Assembly (NCBI GenBank): GCA_019348365.1
Contig: JAHWJO010000146.1
Coordinates: 1 to 9,370 of the forward strand
Length of the DNA stretch: 9,370 bases
Origin: Armatimonadota bacterium
GTDB lineage: Bacteria > Armatimonadota > DTGP01 > JAHWJO01
Direction of reading: 5' to 3'
The notes beneath the pieces are model-generated. The model did not search any database and was not told the DNA's origin. It was given only the letters and a program-made list of their open reading frames with translations. Positions 1 through 7,240 of the stretch are shown here, piece by piece. Position 1 is the first letter of the stretch. Each line of letters starts with the position of its first letter. The translations under genes and the position numbers were made by a program.

Positions 1-54
1 GAGGCCGCGATCCCTCCCATCCCCATCCCCAATGCCGAGGCCGCGATCCTTCCC
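1..54 (+). repeat. Short direct repeat coding for the Pro-rich linker of the TolC-like protein
   Basis: Positions 1-18 and 37-54 match at 17 of 18 bases, with the single difference at position 14 versus 50. The repeat period is 36 bases, that is 12 codons, so the frame is kept. Each unit encodes EAAI followed by a Pro-containing stretch. The array may extend upstream of the window. It looks like an in-frame tandem duplication within a flexible linker. Confidence 0.6.
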
Positions 55-936
55 GTACAGGACGTGCCCGGTACGGTGATCCCCGGCCCCGTTCTGCCGA
101 ACGTGGAGCCGGATGTCTTGGTCGCCTCGGACCTCCCGCTCGACCTCGAGCCGGCGATCCACCTCGCGTACGAGCAGCGCCCGGAAGTCCTCAGCGCCGC
201 CAACGCGGTCAGGATTGCGGAGCGGAGCGTGGACCTCGCCCGCCGGGAGCGCCGCCCCGATGCCGCGCTCTCAGGCCAGTTTCTTTTCAATCCGGATGCC
301 GCCGGGTTCGGCGCCAATGAGAAGAGCTGGAACGTCGTCGCGCAATTGTCCGTCCCCATTTACCAGGGCGGCATCGTCCGCGCCCGCGTGAACGAGGCCC
401 AGGCCGACGTGGAAACGGCGCGTTCCACGCTGGAGCAGGTGAAGCAGGGAGTCGCCCTGGAGGTGCGGAGCGCGCTGCTCGACCTTCAGGAATCGGCCCG
501 GCGCCGCCAGACCGTCGCAGCGAACGTCGTGCAGGCCCGAGAGGCGCTCCGGATCGCTCAGGTACGGTTCCGCGCCGGGGTCTCCACCACCGTGGAGGTG
601 ACGGATGCCCAGGTGGCCTACATCCAGGCGCTCACGAACCAGGTCAACGCCGAATACGACCACCTCTCGGCGGAAGCGCGGCTGCGCCGGGCCGTCGGGC
701 GGCTCGTCCCCGAATCGACCCGGACGCAGGTGCAGACAAAGCCGGGCACGCCGCCCCCGCCCGTGGACAGCAGCGTGGGTCGTCCGGGGGAAGAGCCATC
801 CGTTCAGGACGCGCCCTCATCCGATACCCCGTCCGACCGGCAACCGGCGGCGGTCACGCCCGCAAATTCCGGCGGCAACACCGCCACAGAGTCCCCGAAG
901 ACCCCGGCCGGGCCGGGCCAGGAGGAGAAGCCGTGA
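1..936 (+). CDS. TolC-family outer-membrane efflux channel, C-terminal part (5' end outside window)
   Basis: The reading frame is open from the first base, so this is the distal 311 residues of a longer gene (TolC-family proteins are usually 430-500 aa). Visible residues 1-46 form a Pro/Val-rich linker. Residues about 47-236 are one OEP repeat: a helix typical of its start (LEPAIHLAYEQRPEVLSA), a beta segment with the VPIYQGG turn common in the family, then long Ala/Gln/Arg-rich helices ending in VRFRAGVSTTVEVTDAQ. The last 75 residues (about 237-311) are Pro/Ser/Thr/Gly-rich and look disordered. The family forms trimeric outer-membrane barrels with a periplasmic helical tunnel that docks on an adaptor and an inner-membrane pump. 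The next gene starts inside this stop codon (GTGA overlap), so the two are translationally coupled. A GTG at position 64 could open the frame but would cut the protein inside the linker; I treat it as internal. Substrate cannot be read from sequence. Confidence 0.92.
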   Translation, partial: EAAIPPIPIPNAEAAILPVQDVPGTVIPGPVLPNVEPDVLVASDLPLDLEPAIHLAYEQRPEVLSAANAVRIAERSVDLARRERRPDAALSGQFLFNPDAAGFGANEKSWNVVAQLSVPIYQGGIVRARVNEAQADVETARSTLEQVKQGVALEVRSALLDLQESARRRQTVAANVVQAREALRIAQVRFRAGVSTTVEVTDAQVAYIQALTNQVNAEYDHLSAEARLRRAVGRLVPESTRTQVQTKPGTPPPPVDSSVGRPGEEPSVQDAPSSDTPSDRQPAAVTPANSGGNTATESPKTPAGPGQEEKP

Positions 937-2573
937 ATCCCAGCACCGAAGCCCAACAACCTGACCGGACGGACCTCGTTGTAACGGACGATAAGGCGGT
1001 CCGGATCCGGCGCATTGCCTTCCTCCTGATGGCGATCAGCGCGCTCCTGGTGATCTTCCTCCTCGCGCGGGGACGACGACAGGTGCCGCAGGCCGCCGCT
1101 CCCAGGTCCCGGACCGTCGTGGTGGAATCGCCGCCGACGCCGGTCCGCCTGACGACCGTCACTCGCGGAACGCTCTCCAACACGATGGAGGTGAGCGGGG
1201 ACATCGCCGCGCTCTCCGAAGTGGCCCTGAGCCCGAAGATCACCGCGCGGGTGACGGAGGTTCGCGCCCGCGAAGGCGACACGGTGAACCGGGGCCAGCT
1301 TCTCATCGCGCTGGATACAAGCGACCTCGATAACCAGGTCCGGAGCGCCCAGGCCGCCCTCTCCTCCGCCCGCGCGTCCTATGCATCCGCTCTGGAAGCC
1401 TTGGAAGCGGCGAAGGCCCGCGCGTCTCAGGCGCGCGTGACCGTGCAGCTGCAGGAGCGCACCAACGCCCTCGCGATCCAGAACGCGCGGGAAAACCTCC
1501 GCTCCGCGCAGGCCCGCCTCGCTATCGTGAAGCAGGGCGCGCGGGCCCAGGAGCGGTCCGTCTCCCAGAGCCAGGTGAACGTCGCACAGGCCAATATGGA
1601 AGATGCCCAGACGAACTACAACCGTATGTTGCGGATGTATCAGGAAGGCGCTATCGCGCGGTCCCAGGTGGACGCCGCCGAAACGCGGCTGAAAGTCGCC
1701 CGCGCCCAGCTGCGGAGCGCGCAGGAGCAGCTCTCCCTCCTCCGCGAGGGGGCGCGGCCGGAGGAAGTCATCCAGGCGGAATCCGCCGTCGCTCAGGCCC
1801 GGCAGGGTCTCGCCCAGGCGCTCGACAACCAGCGGCAGATCGCCATCCGCCAGCAGGAGTACCAGGCGGCGCTCGCCGCGACGAATCAGGCGCGGGCCGC
1901 CGTGCGACAGGCGGCGGCGGGCATCCGGCAGGCGCAGTCGCAGCTGAACCTCGCGCAGGTCAGCCGGTCCAACGCGTTCATCCACGCGCCCGTCAGCGGG
2001 ATCGTCGCCGACCGCAACGTGGAGCCGGGCCAGATTGCTACCACGGGCGCGCCCCTGATGCGGATCACCGCCCCCGGCACCGTCTACTTCAGCGCGGAAT
2101 TGAGCGAAAAGGACCTCGCCCATGTGCGGGAGGGGCAGGCGGTCTCGGTCTCCGTGGATGCGCTCCCGAACGAGCGGTTCACGGGCAAGGTCACCCGGAT
2201 CTTCCCGACGGGCGACCCGTCCCGCCGCACCTTCACCGCGCGCATCACGCTGTCGGACGCCGGGGGGCGGCTCCGTCCCGGCATGTTCGCGCGGGGGACC
2301 GTTCAGGTGGACCGGCGGCAGGACGTGGTGCTGGTGCCCAAATCGGCCCTGTCGGTCACCGGGAGCCCCATCCCCCTGGAAGCCGGGGAAGGGGTCAGCG
2401 CGGAAGCCGCCGTCTTCGTGATGAAGGACGGCAAGGCCATCAAGAGAACGGTCCAGGTGGGCCGGCCCAGCGGGAACAACGTGGAAGTCCTCAACGGCCT
2501 GGAACCGGGGGAGAAGGTGATCACCACAGGCTCCCGCCTGGAAGAAGGGGATAAAGTCGCCGTGACCGGTTAA
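933..2573 (+). CDS. RND efflux periplasmic adaptor (HlyD/AcrA-type membrane fusion protein) with long coiled coil
   Basis: This 546-residue adaptor would bridge the TolC-like channel and the RND permease. The GTG start at 933 overlaps the upstream stop and follows GGAGG at 921-925 with 7-base spacing. Residues 28-45 form an N-terminal membrane anchor after a basic IRR stretch, with no lipobox. The first lipoyl half spans about 71-128 (GDIAALSEV..., EGDTVNRGQLL). A very long Ala/Gln/Arg-rich helical hairpin occupies about 130-340. The second lipoyl half starts near F349 with the family motif FIHAPVSGIV. It is followed by the beta-barrel domain (VREGQAVSVSVDALP, then RTFTARITL) and a membrane-proximal domain ending GDKVAVTG. 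Two related segments in the hairpin, KQGARAQE at residue 200 and REGARPEE at residue 271, lie 71 residues apart. AcrA-type adaptors are near 400 aa, and most of the excess is in the coiled coil. The TAA stop lies inside the palindromic element that follows. Confidence 0.93.
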   Translation: MNPSTEAQQPDRTDLVVTDDKAVRIRRIAFLLMAISALLVIFLLARGRRQVPQAAAPRSRTVVVESPPTPVRLTTVTRGTLSNTMEVSGDIAALSEVALSPKITARVTEVRAREGDTVNRGQLLIALDTSDLDNQVRSAQAALSSARASYASALEALEAAKARASQARVTVQLQERTNALAIQNARENLRSAQARLAIVKQGARAQERSVSQSQVNVAQANMEDAQTNYNRMLRMYQEGAIARSQVDAAETRLKVARAQLRSAQEQLSLLREGARPEEVIQAESAVAQARQGLAQALDNQRQIAIRQQEYQAALAATNQARAAVRQAAAGIRQAQSQLNLAQVSRSNAFIHAPVSGIVADRNVEPGQIATTGAPLMRITAPGTVYFSAELSEKDLAHVREGQAVSVSVDALPNERFTGKVTRIFPTGDPSRRTFTARITLSDAGGRLRPGMFARGTVQVDRRQDVVLVPKSALSVTGSPIPLEAGEGVSAEAAVFVMKDGKAIKRTVQVGRPSGNNVEVLNGLEPGEKVITTGSRLEEGDKVAVTG

Positions 2574-2787
2574 CCACAGTCAAAAGTCAAAAGTCCAAGG
2601 TCGAAAGTCGCCCTCTCCCGGTGGGAGAGGGGCCAAAGGAGTTCAGAAGTACGTGGGACTGTCATGGATGGAGTAGGGCCGAAACCGAGAGGTAGTACAT
2701 TCGATCCCTCTCCCTCTGGGAGAGGGCCAGCGCGAAGCGCGGGGGTGAGGGCGACTTTCGACCTTGGACTTTTGACTGTGGTTAACC
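2568..2787. repeat. MITE-like palindromic element with long terminal inverted repeats
   Basis: The left arm 2568-2615 and right arm 2747-2787 are perfect reverse complements over 41 bases, except for a 7-base insertion in the left arm where the heptamer caaaagt is duplicated. Both outer ends are GGTTAACC, itself a palindrome, so it could be the element tip or a target-site duplication. Just inside lie two further hairpins with the same stem: CCCTCTCCC/GGGAGAGGG at 2611-2631 (loop ggt) and 2706-2726 (loop tct). A GCGC-gaa-GCGC hairpin sits at 2730-2740. The centre, about 2632-2705, shows no gene. No transposase is encoded. The adaptor stop codon (2571-2573) is within the left arm, and the permease starts 32 bases after the right arm. 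As operon RNA it would fold into a very stable hairpin between adaptor and permease. Similar CCCTCTCCC...GGGAGAGGG motifs occur between genes of many high-GC bacteria, which is a recollection and was not searched. Confidence 0.8.
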
Positions 2788-2819
2788 AGGCAGATGGAAC
2801 TTAAAGACGGAAATCACTC

Positions 2820-5800
2820 ATGTTTCTAACGAACTTATCCATTAAAAGGCCGATAGCCATCCTCATGCTGGTGGCGGCGCTGATGGTGCTCGGTTGGCGG
2901 TCCATGCAGGACATGGGCGCGGAGCTCAACCCGAGCACCAACATCCCCTTCGTGACGATCACGACCGTCTACCCCGGCGCGGGGCCGGAAGAGGTGGAGA
3001 CGCTCATCTCCAAGCCGCTCGAAGATGCGGTGGCCTCCGTCAATGGGATCAAGAGCATCACTTCCATCAATCAGGAAGGCGTCTCGAACGTCGCCCTGGA
3101 GTTCTACCTGGGGATCGATCCGGACGTGGCCGCTTCCGACGTGCGGCAGAAGGTGGACGCCGCACTCGGCGAGCTCCCCCGCGATGCCGAGTCCCCGGTC
3201 ATCGCCAAGCTGGACCTCAACGCCCAGCCGGTGCTGACGTACAGCCTCTCCTCCGAGCAGCTCAACAACCGGGAGCTGCGGGACCTGGCGGAAAACGTCC
3301 TCCAGTACCGCCTGGCGCAGGTGCGGGGAGTCGGGCAGGTCAACATCTTCGGGGGAGAGGTCCGCGAGATCCAGGTCAAGGTGGACAAGGACCGCTTGAA
3401 GGCATACGGCCTGACCATTCAGGATGTCGTCAACGCCGTCCAGAGCCAGAACCTGAACCTGCCCGGCGGACGGCTCGGCGAGGGGGACCGCGATTACAGC
3501 ATCCGCACCCTCGGTGAGTATGCGAGCGTGCAGGAGCTGCGGAGCCTTCGCATCAGCGTGCCGGGTCGCGGCCTGGGCGGGCCGGCGCGGCAGATCAATC
3601 TGTCCGACGTGTCGACCGTCACCGACGCTTCCGCCGAGCGGGACCGCTTCGCGCGGGTGAACGGCAAGGAGAGCGTCACCCTTATCATCTCCAAGCTCGC
3701 CGATGCGAACACCGTGCAGATGGCGGACGGCGTGAAGAAGGCCATCGCCGAGATGGAGAAGGCGCACGAGAACGTCAACTTCGTAGAGCTGCGCGACGAG
3801 AGCCGCATGGTGCGCGCCGCCCTCCACGACGTGAACATCTCGCTCATTTTGGGATCGCTGCTGGCGGTCCTCGTCGTCTTCCTGTTCCTCCACGACCTGC
3901 GGGGGACGTTCATCGTCGCGCTCGCCATCCCGACCTCGCTGGTGGCGACCTTCATCCCGATGAAGCTGTTCGGGTTCACCCTGAACCAGATGACGATGCT
4001 CGGCCTCTCGCTCGTCGTCGGCGTTCTCGTGGACGACAGCATCGTCGTCATCGAGAACATCTACCGCCACCTCGCGCGCGGGGAGACGCCGCGCGAAGCC
4101 GCGCTGAACGGGCGCAGCGAGATCGGACTGGCCGCCATGACGATCACCCTCGTCGACGTGGTGGTCTTCGTCCCCATCGGGTTCATGGGCGGGATCGTCG
4201 GGCAGTTCTTCCGCCAGTTCGGCATCACGGTCGCCGCGTCGGTCCTCTTCTCGCTGTTGATCTCCTTCACCTTCACCCCGATGCTCGCCTCGCGGTGGTA
4301 CCGGACCGGGGAAGACCTGGAACACGGGAAGCGGGGGCTGTTCCGGCTGCTGGAGCGGGGATTGCAGGGCCTCGATAACGTGTACCGCCGGCTGCTCCAT
4401 TTCGTGCTGGGGCGGGGCTCCCGGTTCAACCTGGGGCGGCGGCTGATGGTCGTCTTCCTGGGCTACGGCCTGCTCGTCTTCTCGATGTTCGTGCTGGGTC
4501 CCCGGCTGCGGTTCCAGTTCGCTCCGGTCATCGATTCCGGCCAGGTCATCGCGACCATCGAGCTTCCGGCGGGCGCATCGCTGGAGGAATCGAGCCGCAT
4601 CAGCCGCCGGGTCGAGCAGATCATGGACCAGGTGCCGGAGAAGAAGAACATTTTCAGCACCGTCGGCTACATCAGCGGCGGCATCCGGGGCGCCGCCGAC
4701 CAGGGGCGGCACGTCGCCTCCGTTCAGCTCAACCTGAAGGACAAAGAGAACCTCATGGACCGCCTCCTGGGCCATGACGGGAAGCGGACCCGGAGCGATC
4801 GGGCCATCGCGCAGGAGATCCGGCCCGAGATCAACCGGATTCCCGGCGCGCAGATCACCGTCGGAACGATGCGGGGCTGGGGCGGCGGCGCGCCGATCCA
4901 GATGACGCTCTCGGGAACGGACCTCGACCGCCTGCAAACCGTGGCCGAACAGTTCCGGGACCGGATGGCAAAAGTCCCCGGCGTGCTGGACCCCGACATC
5001 TCCCTCCGTCCCGGCAAGCCCGAAGTCCAGGTGCGGCTCGACCGGGTGCGGGCGGCGGATTCCGGGGTGAACGTCCGGGATGCGGCGCTGGCCGTCCGGA
5101 ACGCGTTCGCGGGGAACACCGACGCGAAGTTCCGCGACCGGGGCGAGGAGTACGACATCCGGGTCCAGTACGAGGATTTCGACCGCCGCAACCCGGCGGA
5201 CGTGGGGCAAGTCCTCGTACCGACGAGCTCCGGTCAGCCCGTGGACCTGCGGTCCATCGCTCACCTCTCCGCCGGGCAGGGGCCGACGAAGATCGAGCGT
5301 AAGAACCGGATGCGGCTCGTGACGGTGAGCGCCAACCTCGCGCCGGGGTACGCGACGGGGAACGTTCAGCAGGCCATCGACCAGGCCGTCGAGGGCGTCG
5401 ACACCTCCGGGGTGACGGTGGGGTACGGCGGCGAGGTGCAGTCGCAGCAGGAGGAGTTCCCGTTCCTCATGGGGGCGCTCATGCTGGGCGGCATCCTCGT
5501 CTATATGCTGATGGCGACCCTCTTCAACTCGCTGCTGCACCCGTTCACGATCATGCTCAGCCTGCCCATGGCGCTGATCGGCGCGCTGGCCGCGCTGGTC
5601 ATCGCGGACGAGGCGTTGAGCATCATCGCCATGATCGGCTTCATCATGCTGATGGGCCTCGTGACGAAGAACGCGATCCTGCTCATCGACTACACGAACA
5701 CCCTCCGGGCGCGCGGCTGGGAGCGCGACGACGCCATCGAGGAGGCCGGGCCGACCCGGCTCCGCCCGATCCTGATGACCACCATCGCAATGATCTTCGG

Positions 5801-6092
5801 CATGCTGCCCATCGCGCTGCGGATCGGGGAGGCGTCGGAGATGCGGGCGCCGCTCGCCATCGCGGTCATCGGCGGCCTCATCCTCTCGACACTCCTGACG
5901 CTCGTCGTCATTCCGGTGACCTACACCCTCTTCGACGACATCCAGAGGAAGCTCACCCGGAAGCCGTATAAGCCGACCCGGACCCCGCCGCTCACCCCCG
6001 TGGGCGAGTGGACCGGAAACGGCCACGGCGTTCATCCCGCCATCGGTGGAGAGCTGCCGGAAGAGGAGAAAGAGGAGGAGCGAATCCGATGA
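2820..6092 (+). CDS. RND multidrug efflux permease (AcrB-like, HAE type)
   Basis: This 1090-residue protein has the usual RND length and layout: two halves, each with one membrane helix, a large periplasmic domain and five more helices. The N-terminus (FLTNLSIKRPIAILMLV) is canonical. The proton-relay residues are present: the acidic pair D405-D406 in the TM4 motif GVLVDDSIVVIENI, and K950 in the TM10 motif LMGLVTKNAILLIDYTN. The TM11-12 region GMLPIALRIGEASEMRAPLAIAVIGGL also fits. The TM4 motif is that of drug/hydrophobe (HAE) pumps and lacks the pattern of metal (HME) pumps. About 45 residues follow the last helix, ending in an acidic tail (EEEKEEERIR) whose codons also supply the ribosome binding site of the next gene. 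The ribosome binding site of this gene is weak (GACGGA near 2806), and the first codons are markedly AT-rich compared with the rest. Substrate is unknown. Confidence 0.95.
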   Translation: MFLTNLSIKRPIAILMLVAALMVLGWRSMQDMGAELNPSTNIPFVTITTVYPGAGPEEVETLISKPLEDAVASVNGIKSITSINQEGVSNVALEFYLGIDPDVAASDVRQKVDAALGELPRDAESPVIAKLDLNAQPVLTYSLSSEQLNNRELRDLAENVLQYRLAQVRGVGQVNIFGGEVREIQVKVDKDRLKAYGLTIQDVVNAVQSQNLNLPGGRLGEGDRDYSIRTLGEYASVQELRSLRISVPGRGLGGPARQINLSDVSTVTDASAERDRFARVNGKESVTLIISKLADANTVQMADGVKKAIAEMEKAHENVNFVELRDESRMVRAALHDVNISLILGSLLAVLVVFLFLHDLRGTFIVALAIPTSLVATFIPMKLFGFTLNQMTMLGLSLVVGVLVDDSIVVIENIYRHLARGETPREAALNGRSEIGLAAMTITLVDVVVFVPIGFMGGIVGQFFRQFGITVAASVLFSLLISFTFTPMLASRWYRTGEDLEHGKRGLFRLLERGLQGLDNVYRRLLHFVLGRGSRFNLGRRLMVVFLGYGLLVFSMFVLGPRLRFQFAPVIDSGQVIATIELPAGASLEESSRISRRVEQIMDQVPEKKNIFSTVGYISGGIRGAADQGRHVASVQLNLKDKENLMDRLLGHDGKRTRSDRAIAQEIRPEINRIPGAQITVGTMRGWGGGAPIQMTLSGTDLDRLQTVAEQFRDRMAKVPGVLDPDISLRPGKPEVQVRLDRVRAADSGVNVRDAALAVRNAFAGNTDAKFRDRGEEYDIRVQYEDFDRRNPADVGQVLVPTSSGQPVDLRSIAHLSAGQGPTKIERKNRMRLVTVSANLAPGYATGNVQQAIDQAVEGVDTSGVTVGYGGEVQSQQEEFPFLMGALMLGGILVYMLMATLFNSLLHPFTIMLSLPMALIGALAALVIADEALSIIAMIGFIMLMGLVTKNAILLIDYTNTLRARGWERDDAIEEAGPTRLRPILMTTIAMIFGMLPIALRIGEASEMRAPLAIAVIGGLILSTLLTLVVIPVTYTLFDDIQRKLTRKPYKPTRTPPLTPVGEWTGNGHGVHPAIGGELPEEEKEEERIR

Positions 6093-6376
6093 GACTGCTC
6101 ATCGTAGTGTACGATCAGGGCGTGGACGAGACGCTGATGGAGCGCCTGGGTGCGATGGGCGTCACCCACTGGACGAAGACCTTCAACGCGCACGGGGAAG
6201 GGGATTCGGGCCGGAAGCTGGGTGATGCGATCTGGCCGGGGATGAACAACCTCCTCTACCTCCAGTTGGAGGACGACCGGGTGGCGGAGGTCGCCGCCGC
6301 CATCCGGGACCTTCAGGAGTCGTACCGGCTGCAGCCGGGTATCACGATCTGGAGCCTGCCGGTGGAAGCCCTGTAG
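6089..6376 (+). CDS. PII-like small signalling protein coupled to the RND permease
   Basis: This 95-residue protein starts at the ATG at 6089, overlapping the permease TGA (ATGA). A GGAGGAG site at 6074-6080 supports this start. The frame is open further upstream, but that part is antisense-quality sequence inside the permease gene. The order beta-alpha-beta-beta-alpha-beta fits the ferredoxin-like PII fold: MRLLIVVYD, a helix with DETLMERLGAMGV, a strand with THWTKTF, a short glycine-rich loop HGEGDSGRKLGDAIWPG, a strand NNLLYLQL, a helix DRVAEVAAAIRDLQ, then ITIWSLPVEAL. The end resembles the PVE strand of PII proteins. The classical T-loop tyrosine and the B-loop TGxIGDGK of GlnB/GlnK are absent, so it is a PII-like protein and not a nitrogen PII. 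Small PII-like or DUF3240 proteins are known beside RND pumps, mostly metal ones. A role in sensing a ligand or gating the pump is inference. Confidence 0.75.
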   Translation: MRLLIVVYDQGVDETLMERLGAMGVTHWTKTFNAHGEGDSGRKLGDAIWPGMNNLLYLQLEDDRVAEVAAAIRDLQESYRLQPGITIWSLPVEAL

Positions 6377-6459
6377 GAGTTCATGCAGCCGGGAAAGAAG
6401 AAAGCGGTGCGGATCCGTGGAAGGGCCGTGCCATTTTCTGTACGTGGGAGGGGGAAGCC

Positions 6460-7227
6460 ATGTCCATCACGGTCACGTTTGTCGGATCAGCCCCGGTGGT
6501 CCCGGAGGTGGGGCAAGACACGGCATCGTTCGTGCTGAACGGGCGAATCCTGGTGGATTGCGGCTGGCACGCGGCGCTGGAGATGCGCCGCTACGGCATT
6601 CTCCCCCTCGACATCGAGGCGCTGTTCCTCACCCACTGCCATCACGACCATTACATGGGTTTGCCGATGCTGCTCTTCTACCGGGCGATGAGGGGGAAAG
6701 ACCGCCCTCCGCTCCGCATCTACGGCCCCGCCGAGGAGTTGGAGGAGGTGGTGGAGCTGTCCCGCCGCTTCCTCCGCCCCGAACGGTTTCCGGAGGCTTT
6801 CCCGCAGGTGGAGCTACACCCTTTATCACCGGGACAACTCGTAGAAGAGGGAGAGATGGCAATCCGTACGGCGCGGGCGACGCATCCCGTTCCTGCGCTC
6901 TCCTACCGCTTTGAGGACCGCTCCAGCGGCGCCGTCGTCGCTTACTCCGGGGACACGGGCTATGAACCCTCCCTCGCGATGTTCTTCCGGGACGCCGATC
7001 TCCTCATCCACGAAGCTTCCCTCGCCCCCGGCCAGACGGATCGCGGCGGGTACGGGCACGCCTCCCCGGAAGAGGCGGCCCGGATCGCTCGTGACGCGGG
7101 AGCAGAGCGTCTGGCGCTGATCCATTACCTCCAATCGAACGGGGAGGCAATCCTCACCGCCGCCCGGAGCGTCTTCGTAGAGACGGTGCTTGCGGAGGAG
7201 GGGCTGATTCTTCGGATTGCCACCTGA
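6460..7227 (+). CDS. Metallo-beta-lactamase-fold hydrolase, RNase Z-like
   Basis: This 255-residue protein starts at the ATG at 6460, 8 bases after GGAGG (6447-6451). The metal-binding motif HxHxDH is complete (H59, H61, D63, H64 in THCHHDHYMGL). Further ligands typical of the fold are H142 (ATHPVPALSY), D165 (YSGDTGYEP) and a late histidine, H200 in GHASPEEAARIA or H222 in LALIHY. The LIHEASL and GHAS...AARIARDAG segments resemble tRNase Z and its relatives. It lacks a clear long flexible exosite arm, so tRNA 3'-end processing is possible but unproven; it may be a general phosphodiesterase-like hydrolase. It would be cytoplasmic, as no signal peptide is visible. It follows the PII-like gene by 83 bases in the same direction without a recognisable terminator, so read-through from the efflux operon is possible. 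Confidence 0.85.
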   Translation: MSITVTFVGSAPVVPEVGQDTASFVLNGRILVDCGWHAALEMRRYGILPLDIEALFLTHCHHDHYMGLPMLLFYRAMRGKDRPPLRIYGPAEELEEVVELSRRFLRPERFPEAFPQVELHPLSPGQLVEEGEMAIRTARATHPVPALSYRFEDRSSGAVVAYSGDTGYEPSLAMFFRDADLLIHEASLAPGQTDRGGYGHASPEEAARIARDAGAERLALIHYLQSNGEAILTAARSVFVETVLAEEGLILRIAT

Positions 7228-7240
7228 TCGAGAGTCGCCC

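Noticed and set aside
804..2123. A 439-codon minus-strand frame across the TolC/adaptor junction
   Set aside because: It is antisense to two well-supported overlapping genes, and its Arg/Gly/His-rich composition is typical of shadow frames.
2568..2787. CRISPR array or insertion sequence between adaptor and permease
   Set aside because: There are no regularly spaced direct repeats and no transposase frame; the structure is a single inverted repeat with nested hairpins.
2835..6035. A 1066-codon open frame on the minus strand opposite the RND permease
   Set aside because: It is the antisense shadow of a high-GC gene: the product is Asp/Glu/His/Arg/Gln-rich with no family features, and the plus strand has clear RND motifs.
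6008..6088. N-terminal extension of the PII-like protein into the permease gene
   Set aside because: The extension is basic low-quality sequence; the ATG at 6089 has a GGAGGAG site and begins the conserved first strand.
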